This document shows positions 45,168 to 53,065 of a stretch of 64,000 bases of DNA, in pieces. This DNA comes from Paenibacillus sp. Root52. GTDB taxonomy: Bacteria; Bacillota; Bacilli; Paenibacillales; Paenibacillaceae. Under the pieces are notes generated by a model. The model was not told the DNA's origin. It searched no databases and saw nothing but the letters and a program-made list of their open reading frames with translations. The translations under genes and the position numbers were made by a program. The number at the start of each line of letters is the position of its first letter. Position 1 is the first letter of the stretch. The stretch lies in NCBI RefSeq assembly GCF_001426865.1, contig NZ_LMFO01000011.1, forward strand, positions 1 through 64,000. The letters are read 5' to 3'.

Positions 45168-45350
45168 TTATTTCTTGCTACCAGCCATCCAGAGACCTAC
45201 AGCTGCGAAAATAGCTCCAGCTCCCATCATCGCCCCTTGAACGGCATCTTTCACTACAGAACCTTCTCCATTGATGACTGATGCTAACAATAGAACAACT
45301 ACTCCTGCACTCATTAACTTATAGGATTTTGTATTTAATTGATTAATCAT
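45168..45350 (-). CDS. 60-residue hydrophobic peptide after an ABC exporter
   Basis: Begins MINQLNTKSYKLMSAGVVVL, then a Gly/Ala-rich second hydrophobic part (GAMMGAGAIFAAVGLWMAG) and a SKK end. Two short helices with GxxxG-like spacing suggest a membrane-inserted peptide. GGAGG lies 8 bases before the ATG (five codons inside the longest frame). It is the last gene of the GntR-controlled ABC operon, 52 bases after the permease. A truncated second copy lies 1 kb away. Function is unknown: a small transporter partner or a bacteriocin-like product are possibilities. Confidence 0.7.
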   Translation of the reverse strand: MINQLNTKSYKLMSAGVVVLLLASVINGEGSVVKDAVQGAMMGAGAIFAAVGLWMAGSKK

Positions 45351-45402
45351 ATTAATTACCTCCATATTTTTATAAGAGTTACGTTCTTGGTTGTTTGTTT
45401 AC

Positions 45403-46701
45403 TTAGATCTTATATGCTTTCATTGCTTTAAAGAGCTCTTTGAAAGTTGGACGTTTACCGTACATCAGTACACCCGTGCGATAGATTTTAGCTGCGAGCC
45501 AGCCAAAGATCAGAATAGATACAGCGAGAATTACAAGTGACGTCAGAATCTCCCATGTTGGTGCAACTCCTGCACCGATCCGTACAAGGATCGCTGTTGG
45601 TGAAGTGAATGGAATGAAGCTAGCCACTTTCAACAACAAAATGTTTGGTGTAGCGATACTGAAGATTGCGATGTAGAACGAAACGAGCGACAGCATCGTA
45701 ATTGGCAGAACCGCCTGACCAAGTTCCTCTGTACGGCTTACCATTGAACCAATGGCAGCAAACATCACCGCATACAAGAAGTAACCTAAGATGTAGAAGA
45801 TGAGTCCATACACAATGACAGCCGTATTGATGTCACTCAGATTCATATTGAAATCACCTAGTACATCAACGTTATGAGGAAGCAACATATTAGCAGCAAC
45901 CACCGCTCCGAAGATTCCAATCTGCAGTATACCTACTAAGAAAATACCAATGATTTTACCGAACATCTGACTCAGCGGAGATACACTCGTGATAAGAATC
46001 TCCATGATTCGGGAGCTTTTCTCTGCAGTAATCTCGGAAGCAATCATATTCCCTGTCATCATTGTTGAAGTGAACAGCAGGATGATCAGGAGATACACAA
46101 CAATGTAGTTAATCGGGCTCATACCATTATCCGATTCTGCACCGGCTGCGCCTTCTTCTGCACTCAGGCTTTCCTGAGTCAGCTTCACTGGCGTTGTGAT
46201 CAGTTCTTTTTGTTCCGCTGTAAGTACATCTTTTACAACCACATCAAGCTTCACACTTTGCAGAGCCGCTTCAATGGAAGCAATGATCTGCGGTGATACC
46301 TCATCCGATGAGTACAAGATTGGCTGCGGGAACTCCTGTCCAGCTACAGCTTCAAACTTCAAGTAACCATCGGTAAGTCCTGCTTCTGTATCAGCTTTTA
46401 GAGCCGCTTCATCCTTGTCACCACCCGTGATGAAACGGTAAGCTTGATCTCCTTGCGCTGAAGAGAAGCTCTCCAGTTTCTCCGACACTTCCGGCTGTCC
46501 TGATGTGAGAAGCCCGATGTTTACCGGGTTATTACCTGAAGCTCCGCCACCAATTGGGCCACCGTTGAATAAAGTAATGAAATATGGCACATTGAGTCCA
46601 ATCGTAATCAGAATTGCAAGTACAATCGTCGTTACCATGAATGATTTCGTTTTAACTTTGTTTTTGAACGTAAATCCCGTAATCGTTCCCATTTTATTCA
46701 T
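45403..46701 (-). CDS. ABC-2 type permease (NatB-like)
   Basis: 432 residues. One N-terminal helix (about 20-42), a large outer domain (45-190), then five to six helices. ENGIGSG-type motifs are lacking, but MIASEITAEKSSRIMEILITS VSP and GKIIGIFLVGILQIG are typical of NatB/YhaP permeases that export Na+ or peptides. The ATG overlaps the ATPase stop by 8 bases. It pairs with the NatA-like ATPase upstream. Confidence 0.88.
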   Translation of the reverse strand: MNKMGTITGFTFKNKVKTKSFMVTTIVLAILITIGLNVPYFITLFNGGPIGGGASGNNPVNIGLLTSGQPEVSEKLESFSSAQGDQAYRFITGGDKDEAALKADTEAGLTDGYLKFEAVAGQEFPQPILYSSDEVSPQIIASIEAALQSVKLDVVVKDVLTAEQKELITTPVKLTQESLSAEEGAAGAESDNGMSPINYIVVYLLIILLFTSTMMTGNMIASEITAEKSSRIMEILITSVSPLSQMFGKIIGIFLVGILQIGIFGAVVAANMLLPHNVDVLGDFNMNLSDINTAVIVYGLIFYILGYFLYAVMFAAIGSMVSRTEELGQAVLPITMLSLVSFYIAIFSIATPNILLLKVASFIPFTSPTAILVRIGAGVAPTWEILTSLVILAVSILIFGWLAAKIYRTGVLMYGKRPTFKELFKAMKAYKI

Positions 46702-47599
46702 TCGACTCACCTACCTCACGAATAAAGATTTGGTTAAGCGTTGGTTCCTTAATCTCAAAATGCTCGACAGTTGTCTGGGACATCGCATGTTTCAGAATCT
46801 CTTGAGCTGCATCAACATGGCTGATATGGATCGTGTAGCCACGTTCATTTTGATCTACCTTCCGTACACCTGTTAATAACTCCAGACCATCCACTTGACC
46901 TACAGTGCTTAGAGCGACCTGCTCACGTGGATAACGACTCTTAATTTCCTTGATCTCACCCTGCACTACAGTGTTAGAGCGATGAAGGATGGTGATCTGA
47001 CGACATAACTCTTCAACATGTTCCATGCGGTGTGTGGAGAAAAGAATAGCTGTGCCTTCATCCCGTAATTCCTTAACGGTTGATTTGAGCAATTCCACGT
47101 TCACCGGATCCAGTCCACTGAAGGCCTCATCTAGAATAAGAATTTGAGGGCGATGCACGACAGCTGCGATAAAGCCCATTTTCTGCTGGTTACCTTTGGA
47201 CAGCTCCTCAATCTTTTTGTCATAATACTCAGGAACCTCGAAACGCTCAAGCCAGTACTTCAGGCTCTTATCTGCATCCTTGCCACTCATGCCACGAAGT
47301 CTAGCCAGATAATTGATCTGCTCACTAACCTTCACCTTCGGATAAAGTCCGCGCTCTTCTGGAAGATAGCCCATAATTTGTTGCAACTCCGTATTGTACG
47401 GCTTACCGTTATATAGGATGTTTCCACCATCCGGGTGGATCAGGCCAAGCACCATTCGCATCGTGGTTGTTTTGCCTGCACCATTGGCTCCGAGCAGTCC
47501 GTAAATCTCACCTTCTTTTACATTGAGCGTGACTCCATTAACAGCTGTTTTGTCTGCATATTGCTTAACGACTTGCGTCAATTCTAATCGGTTCATCAT
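46694..47599 (-). CDS. ABC transporter ATP-binding protein (NatA/YhaQ type)
   Basis: 301 residues. Walker A GANGAGKTTTMRMVLGLI, Q-loop GYLPEERGLYPKV, signature LSKGNQQKMGFIAAVV, Walker B ILILDEAFSGLDP and H-loop FSTHRM. The C-terminal 80 residues form an accessory domain, as in YhaQ. GGGAGA precedes the ATG. It is second ATPase in the operon. Confidence 0.9.
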   Translation of the reverse strand: MMNRLELTQVVKQYADKTAVNGVTLNVKEGEIYGLLGANGAGKTTTMRMVLGLIHPDGGNILYNGKPYNTELQQIMGYLPEERGLYPKVKVSEQINYLARLRGMSGKDADKSLKYWLERFEVPEYYDKKIEELSKGNQQKMGFIAAVVHRPQILILDEAFSGLDPVNVELLKSTVKELRDEGTAILFSTHRMEHVEELCRQITILHRSNTVVQGEIKEIKSRYPREQVALSTVGQVDGLELLTGVRKVDQNERGYTIHISHVDAAQEILKHAMSQTTVEHFEIKEPTLNQIFIREVGESNE

Positions 47600-47616
47600 T
47601 TATCGTCTCCCTTCGG

Positions 47617-48516
47617 CTATTTCCATTGTATGGGTGCATATCCGGCAATCCAGAATGCGAGTACTTCATCGAGCTCCAAGTTACGAATTTTCAGCACCTG
47701 ATTACTGGACAGCTCCAACCTTTCCTGTGCTTCACTAACTCGGGTTGTAATAATCCGAACTAGGCCATTCTCATCTATAGAAGATTCGACAACACCAGGG
47801 ATACTTTCTGGACGTAGGTCTCCTTCATACCAGACCTCTCTCCACTGATCGAGCACACTGTCTTTCTCCGCCATGCCCAAGGATTGACCACGGTGCATCA
47901 GTACGATGTAATCCGCAAGTCGCTTGACCTCATCTGCGATATGTGTGGCAATCAGTATTGTGGTATCTCCCCCTGCCATGAAGTTCCGGAACTGCTCAAC
48001 CATCACTTTCCAGGCAAAAGGGTCAAGTCCGGAGGACGGTTCATCTAACAGAAGAAGTCTCGGACGCGCTGCGAGTGCAGCTGCAATCTCGTACTTACGC
48101 CGTTCTCCCTTGGACATCTTGATCAGCTTCACGTCTCTCGGCACGTCCATCTCTTTCATAAGCTGGTCAAACAGCTTCATATCCCAGCGTGGATACCAGT
48201 AAGCACGAAACCGGACTGCTTCCTCCGCTGTAAGCTGGTTCTCTTCAAGCCCGCTGTTATCGGCCACAAAACCAATCTGTTGTCTCAGTTCTATCGGCAG
48301 CGGACCATTGTGTTCCTCTCCAAACCATATGATCTGTCCACTATCTGGCAGTACAATTTGTTGCAGCATGTTCAGTAGTGTGCTTTTGCCAGAACCGTTA
48401 TGACCGAGGATTGCAATGACATACCCTTCCGGGATGGTCAGATCAATCGGACCAATTACTCTGCGTTTTCGCATTTTGGATACGCCGTTCAGTTGAACAG
48501 CTACAGGTTCCATCAT
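47617..48516 (-). CDS. ABC transporter ATP-binding protein (YtrB-like)
   Basis: 299 residues. Walker A GHNGSGKSTLLNML, signature MSKGERRKYEIAAALAARP, Walker B LLLLDEPSSGLDP and H-loop IATHIA. It lies between a YtrA-type GntR regulator and the NatA-like ATPase, and probably works with the membrane protein at 49015-49728. GGGAGGG precedes ATG ATG. Confidence 0.88.
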   Translation of the reverse strand: MMEPVAVQLNGVSKMRKRRVIGPIDLTIPEGYVIAILGHNGSGKSTLLNMLQQIVLPDSGQIIWFGEEHNGPLPIELRQQIGFVADNSGLEENQLTAEEAVRFRAYWYPRWDMKLFDQLMKEMDVPRDVKLIKMSKGERRKYEIAAALAARPRLLLLDEPSSGLDPFAWKVMVEQFRNFMAGGDTTILIATHIADEVKRLADYIVLMHRGQSLGMAEKDSVLDQWREVWYEGDLRPESIPGVVESSIDENGLVRIITTRVSEAQERLELSSNQVLKIRNLELDEVLAFWIAGYAPIQWK

Positions 48517-48529
48517 GGTACTCCCTCCC

Positions 48530-48919
48530 CTACTTCGGATAGATAACTCTTAGGGCTTCTCGGAACAAATCTTCCATTTCTTCTTCCGTACATCCGACCG
48601 ATTTGCCAGACTGCACCGCAGCCTGCATCGCCTCCTGCGCAGCCTTCAATCTATAATTTTCTCTATCATTGGCTTCTACCTGGGCTACAAATGTACCTGT
48701 CCCCTGCTTCGTACGGAGCAGACCTTCATTCTCCAGATCCTGATAGACCCGTCTGACTGTAATCACGCTACAATTCAGTGCTCCGGCGAATTCACGAATG
48801 GACGGCAAATGCGTTCCCTCCCCTAATTGACCCGTAATGATTAATGATCTTAACTGGTTCTCAATCTGGTGATATAGGGGTTCAGCGCTGTTCTCATTTA
48901 TTTGAATCGGTATCTTCAC
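48530..48919 (-). CDS. GntR family regulator (YtrA subfamily)
   Basis: 129 residues: winged helix (about 1-75) with PLYHQIENQLRSLIITGQLG, LPSIREFAGALNCSVITVRR and NEGLLRTKQGTGTFV, then a short dimerisation tail of about 45 residues, which defines the YtrA subfamily. The start is GTG 7 bases after GAGGTG. YtrA proteins repress their own ABC operon and respond to envelope-active antibiotics in Bacillus. The operon promoter has a matching palindrome at 49788-49811. Confidence 0.9.
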   Translation of the reverse strand: MKIPIQINENSAEPLYHQIENQLRSLIITGQLGEGTHLPSIREFAGALNCSVITVRRVYQDLENEGLLRTKQGTGTFVAQVEANDRENYRLKAAQEAMQAAVQSGKSVGCTEEEMEDLFREALRVIYPK

Positions 48920-49014
48920 ATCTTTGCACCTCGCCCTCCGGTACACCTCGTCGTGTTACAAGCTAGTAGCTCCGGTTCCTTCTCTATTCTCAATTCCATC
49001 ATTCTCTCGTTCGA

Positions 49015-49728
49015 TTAACTTAAATCCCGACAAGCCAGCTTCTTCAATGTCACACGACTGAATAGCCATAGTGTGGTTAAACCAACCACCAGAGCAATCC
49101 ACATGATCGGGGACAATAGACTCCATCTTTTACTGTGATCAATGACAATCCATAATCCGTAGCTGCCTGACAATCGAATCAATAAAGATAAACCGATGGT
49201 AAGTGGCAAGAGCAGCGCACTAAGAAGTAAGTATTTTTTGCCACTGAAGAGGAATTCTCCGTAGATGTACAAGCCTGTCATAAAAAGTCCATACCCTGTA
49301 CATGTCATGGCAAACGCCAGATATTGATCCCATCGGAAGGCTTCCTCATGTAATCGGACCACATACAACGATCCGTAGAAGAAGATACCATTATAAGCAA
49401 ACGTCAGAATGGACTGCTGAAGTCTTGACCACATCACCGTTTCGTTAGGGATTGGGAGTCTGCGGTAAAAGGCCAGCATCTGTGTATAGGAATCCTCCTG
49501 TATATAACGGAATGAACGTCTGCTGAATAGGAATCCCTGAAAGGGCACCATGATTAGAAAAAAGGTATCTACAACAGGGTTAATGAAGCTCTCCTCATGT
49601 TGCTGAATCAACATCACACCGCTCATGCTGCCCGTGTATATCATAAAAATTGCACTCCATAACCACTGGAATCGATCCTTACTCATCTCACTGCGGGTCA
49701 ACCACAACGCTTGTTTCCATGCGTTCAT
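49015..49728 (-). CDS. ABC transporter membrane subunit, first gene of the GntR operon
   Basis: 237 residues with about six membrane helices (AIFMIYTGSMSGVMLIQQ; FLIMVPFQGFLFSRRSF; LAFAMTCTGYGLFMTGLYIY). No ATPase motifs. The SRRSFRYIQEDSYTQMLAFYRRLPI loop after helix 2 is typical of YtrC/D-like ABC-2 permeases. The ribosome-binding site is weak (GGCAGG). The GntR gene follows after 95 bases. Confidence 0.75.
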   Translation of the reverse strand: MNAWKQALWLTRSEMSKDRFQWLWSAIFMIYTGSMSGVMLIQQHEESFINPVVDTFFLIMVPFQGFLFSRRSFRYIQEDSYTQMLAFYRRLPIPNETVMWSRLQQSILTFAYNGIFFYGSLYVVRLHEEAFRWDQYLAFAMTCTGYGLFMTGLYIYGEFLFSGKKYLLLSALLLPLTIGLSLLIRLSGSYGLWIVIDHSKRWSLLSPIMWIALVVGLTTLWLFSRVTLKKLACRDLS

Positions 49729-49787
49729 ATGCACGCCTGCCTTTCAACTTTCATTCATGTAATGTGTGCTGTTTGCTCACTGTGTTT

Positions 49788-49811
49788 ACTGTATATATCA
49801 ATATACACAGT
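49788..49811. promoter_or_regulatory. Candidate GntR (YtrA-type) operator
   Basis: Inverted repeat with arms ACTGTATATA and TATACACAGT around TCAA (one mismatch). It overlaps the -10 and start region of the operon promoter at 49809-49838, the expected place for a repressor site. Confidence 0.65.
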
Positions 49812-49838
49812 ATACAGACCTAACACTTTTCCCGTCAA
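49809..49838 (-). promoter_or_regulatory. Promoter of the GntR/ABC operon
   Basis: On the minus strand TTGACG and TATACT are separated by 18 bases. It is about 80 bases before the first gene. Confidence 0.65.
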
Positions 49839-49984
49839 CACTTTTTTTTCCTGAATCAGGAAGTAGAGTGGTATTCACCCCACAACTACACTTCAACAAA
49901 CAGCGCCACTACGGGCAAAACGGCATATTACTGACTTGAAAAAATTGATGTTAAATGGGGTTATATTCTAGAATTTTGCGCCAT

Positions 49985-50038
49985 AAAAAAAGGCTGTACC
50001 CATAGTGTGTATATACACACCACAGATACAGCTTGTTC
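49985..50038 (-). terminator. Terminator of the crystallin gene containing a 16-bp palindrome
   Basis: On the minus strand AAGCTGTA pairs with TACAGCCT at the base and the sequence continues TTTTTTT. The tip is the perfect palindrome GTGTGTATATACACAC (50005-50020), whose core resembles the GntR operator nearby. Confidence 0.7.
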
Positions 50039-50076
50039 AATTAACCCATCACCTGATTATAGAAGAGGTCTAACCA

Positions 50077-50448
50077 TTACACGAGGTTGTAGCCGCTAGG
50101 CAAACTACGGTTACTGCGGATTGCACGAATCTCAGCTAGTGTTAAGCGTTCATTCGTAGAGATCAAGGACTCCACATCGTTGCCACGAATCAAGTCATCT
50201 AAGTCTCTCAAGCTGGTGTTCCCACGGTAAACACGGAATCCGCCCTGGAAGTTAGGTCTTGTGAACACAACGAGTGTTGCATTGGAGCTGGTCGAGAAGA
50301 AACGTAGACTCTCAACTCCTCCAAGGATGTTCTCCAAGTTGCGCAGACCCGTGTTGCCACGGTAAATCCGGCTTCTTCCTATGAAGTTCTCATCCGAGTA
50401 CACTGTGAGACGTGGATACGTTTGACTGACATGGACTGTTTTTTTCAT
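50077..50448 (-). CDS. Beta/gamma-crystallin-like protein
   Basis: 123 residues. Two Greek-key-type repeats: RLTVYSDENFIGRSRIYRGN TGLRNL with GGVESLRFF, and TLVVFTRPNFQGGFRVYRGN TSLRDL with NDVESLI. Each has the Y/FxxxxFxG pattern; the N/DxxSS calcium motif is degenerate. No signal peptide is seen, so it should be cytoplasmic. A tail of 25 residues follows. GGGGG lies 9 bases before the ATG. Microbial relatives bind Ca2+ or act in stress; the role here is unknown. Confidence 0.8.
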   Translation of the reverse strand: MKKTVHVSQTYPRLTVYSDENFIGRSRIYRGNTGLRNLENILGGVESLRFFSTSSNATLVVFTRPNFQGGFRVYRGNTSLRDLDDLIRGNDVESLISTNERLTLAEIRAIRSNRSLPSGYNLV

Positions 50449-50559
50449 TTGTTGTATCCCCCTCTCAAACTCATTCTATGAATGTGTTCAAGAGGAAGCG
50501 TGGACGAATCTTCCACTAGATTCGTCCATTTTCATAGATTCGCAGTTTACACCGTACGT

Positions 50560-51027
50560 TTAGACCCCAAGAATAATTTCCCACACAGGTCGGGTGTGCC
50601 CGCCTGGATAAAGGATATACAGCAGAACGTACACGATCACACCCGTCATGGCACTGCTGAACCAGATCATCGATGTGAACCGCCCCCAGCGGCGGTGTGT
50701 TTTGAACTTCTTTTTGAACCCAAGCACGAGTGTTGAGATCCCGAAGACTGCAGCCACAGTTGCGAGAATAATATGAAAGATCAGAAAGATTCGATAGAAG
50801 ATCTCCATATCCGGTTCGCCGCCCCAAGCCGTGTTGCCCACAAAGATCGTTCGAGACATATAAATGACAAAAAATATTAATGCCGCTACCGCACCTGCGA
50901 CCATCATGGACTGATGCGCTTCCCGTTTACCGCGGATAATAAGTATCCAGCCGATTCCCACCAGCACTGCACTAATCACAATGAAAGACGTGCTGATCGT
51001 AGGCAGTAGAAAATACATATCCATCAT
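50560..51027 (-). CDS. DUF420 membrane protein (YozB/CtaM type)
   Basis: 155 residues, four to five helices, beginning YFLLPTISTSFIVISAVLVG IGW. RTIFVGNTAWGG, HIILATVAAVFG and KFKTHRRWGRFTSMIWF carry the conserved histidines of the DUF420 family; the Staphylococcus homologue CtaM is needed for oxidase maturation. GGGGG precedes ATG ATG; a 17-codon extension without hydrophobic character is dropped. It lies after ctaG in the oxidase cluster. Confidence 0.85.
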   Translation of the reverse strand: MMDMYFLLPTISTSFIVISAVLVGIGWILIIRGKREAHQSMMVAGAVAALIFFVIYMSRTIFVGNTAWGGEPDMEIFYRIFLIFHIILATVAAVFGISTLVLGFKKKFKTHRRWGRFTSMIWFSSAMTGVIVYVLLYILYPGGHTRPVWEIILGV

Positions 51028-51081
51028 GTATCCCCCTTTATTCATATCGTGCGAGTTTGAACACGCACAATATAGCAAATT

Positions 51082-52008
51082 TTATTTTGTAGCAGGGTTA
51101 AGTGGTACTACCGGTGGCTCCGGTCTATGGGTATCATCCTCGTCATCTTCCTGCTTCTCCTTGCGATACCATTGGAAGAAAACAAGTGCCAGCATGGATA
51201 CGAAGATTCCCTCCTGAATGAATTTCATAATGATGCCGCCAACCTGCTGATCCTCTTTGGCAGAAGACAGAAAATTGAAGAACGCAGGCCCTCCGAAGGA
51301 TCGCAGCAATGCCGATGTATCTCCTGATACACAATATCGCATGGCCTCAGCCCATATAGCAGGATTGCTATAGGTTGCATATAGAGGCTCGGAGGCGAAA
51401 ATAATCAAACCACAGGCTGGCGTAAGCAACACCATATTGAGAAAAATAAACCCAACTTTGGACAGTCCCGATGCCTGTCTGCCTTCCGGTAACGGATTAA
51501 GGAGCGTCCACCACATCAGCATTGAAGTGATGAACAGCGCAATGTAATACAGACGATGAACCGTGAAATTGAGCATCACATAATCATGCACTACCGGCAG
51601 ATGATAGATGGAGAACAACCCATTAAACATTAGGGCTGCCACAATCGGATGAGCTAGAAAAGATAACTGCCTGGTTGGCAGAAAGCTTACGATTTTACGC
51701 CATACCCAGTTAGGCAGTCCTTTCATAAGCAGCGGTGGTGCTACCAAGTAAGATAGAGCCATGCTGACCATATGAAAGCTAAACATGACATGACCCAACA
51801 AGTTGAAAGGCCCCGCTTGAGCTAGATAAAAAACGATAAGCCCCGTAATAAATAAAACTCGCTGTCCCACAGTTGCTGGCTCTGCTCTACTGACCTTCTC
51901 ACTCACTGGCCCTACCAGCACGAGATAACCCGCTCCGATAAGTAGAAATAACGCCAGAATCGTAGGGCTCCACAGATCATTAAAACTAAAATATTGCAAC
52001 CCGAGCAT
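51082..52008 (-). CDS. ctaG: Cytochrome c oxidase assembly factor CtaG
   Basis: 308 residues, about seven helices, caa3-type CtaG (not the Cox11 type). It includes HVMFSFHMVSMALSYLVAPPLLMKG and WWTLLNPLPEGR, with the conserved histidines. In Bacillus it is required for active caa3 oxidase, probably in CuB insertion. GGGGAGG precedes the ATG. It is 106 bases after ctaF. Confidence 0.9.
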   Translation of the reverse strand: MLGLQYFSFNDLWSPTILALFLLIGAGYLVLVGPVSEKVSRAEPATVGQRVLFITGLIVFYLAQAGPFNLLGHVMFSFHMVSMALSYLVAPPLLMKGLPNWVWRKIVSFLPTRQLSFLAHPIVAALMFNGLFSIYHLPVVHDYVMLNFTVHRLYYIALFITSMLMWWTLLNPLPEGRQASGLSKVGFIFLNMVLLTPACGLIIFASEPLYATYSNPAIWAEAMRYCVSGDTSALLRSFGGPAFFNFLSSAKEDQQVGGIIMKFIQEGIFVSMLALVFFQWYRKEKQEDDEDDTHRPEPPVVPLNPATK

Positions 52009-52114
52009 ACGGGAAACCTCCCCGTGAACTAATTTGGTTAGTACCTATACGCCTATCCTACTGGTGCGCCAAAAAGGGGAAAAGACGGCGACAATAAGCC
52101 GCCGCCATCTCCTC

Positions 52115-52435
52115 TTACCACCAAACCCAATAGAGTGCCATAATAATGCACGTAAATGCTACGAAAAATCCAAACGCCATGAACAGAATAGGCATTAAAT
52201 GACCTTTGTCCTTCATGTGCATCCAGTAACCGAGCTGTACAAACACCTGTAAGATGGCCATGACGACCAGCAAGATGATCGTAAACGTTGCGTTCACACC
52301 ACCGGCCTTAACGGCTGCGAATGCGATCAGAGTCAATATGATGGAGAAGATAAACACTACGACGTGTTTCTGTGGCCCTTCCGTCCGGTGACGATGTTTC
52401 ACTGGTTCCTGATCTGCTTTATCCTGTACCGACAT
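52115..52435 (-). CDS. ctaF: Cytochrome c oxidase subunit IV
   Basis: 106 residues, three helices: VVVFIFSIILTLIAFAAVKAG, NATFTIILLVVMAILQVFVQLGY and a C-terminal FMAFGFFVAFTCIIMALYWVWW. It begins three bases after ctaE with its ribosome-binding site (GGTGGGG) inside the end of ctaE. Confidence 0.92.
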   Translation of the reverse strand: MSVQDKADQEPVKHRHRTEGPQKHVVVFIFSIILTLIAFAAVKAGGVNATFTIILLVVMAILQVFVQLGYWMHMKDKGHLMPILFMAFGFFVAFTCIIMALYWVWW

Positions 52436-52438
52436 GTG

Positions 52439-53065
52439 TTACCCCACCTTTCCGAGCAAGTACACGACCGTGAAGATAAACACCCAGACAACGTCGATAA
52501 AGTGCCAGTACATTGCAGAGACGTACACTTTAGGTGCAGTTACGACCGTCAGTCCTTTTTTGAACAATTGCCCAATAATAAGACCGATCCAGAGAATACC
52601 AAAGGCTACGTGAGCTCCATGGAATCCGACTAGTGTATAAAATGCCGAGCTGAATGCACTCGTTGTCATACCAAACTCTTTGTGCTTCACATATTCATAA
52701 AACTCATAGATTTCGAGTCCTAGGAACCCGAGCCCTAGCAAAACCGTAATGCCGAGCCATAACGTAAGTGCCTTCACCTTACCTCTATGCATCGCCTGAA
52801 TGGCAAATACACTTGTCAAACTACTGACTAGGAGGATAACGGTTGCTGCTGCCACCAGAGGTAGATGGAACAGCTCATTCGCTGTTGGCCCTTCATTCGT
52901 CTGGTTCCTGAGCGCAAGGAAGGTAGCGAAAAGGGTTCCGAACAACACGGTCTCGCCGCCGAGGAACAACCAGAAGCCGATGAGCTTATTGCGTCCCTCC
53001 AGCGTTGCCTTCTCCGGTTCATGCGGCAAGTTACCGTTCACAGGTTCAGCATGTGATGTTGTCAT
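52439..53065 (-). CDS. ctaE: Cytochrome c oxidase subunit III
   Basis: 208 residues, five helices, as in the short Bacillus subunit III. LIGFWLFLGGETVLFGTLFAT, FYTLVGFHGAHVAFGILWIG and MYWHFIDVVWVFIFTVVYLL hold the conserved Glu and His. It overlaps ctaD as ATGA. Confidence 0.94.
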   Translation of the reverse strand: MTTSHAEPVNGNLPHEPEKATLEGRNKLIGFWLFLGGETVLFGTLFATFLALRNQTNEGPTANELFHLPLVAAATVILLVSSLTSVFAIQAMHRGKVKALTLWLGITVLLGLGFLGLEIYEFYEYVKHKEFGMTTSAFSSAFYTLVGFHGAHVAFGILWIGLIIGQLFKKGLTVVTAPKVYVSAMYWHFIDVVWVFIFTVVYLLGKVG

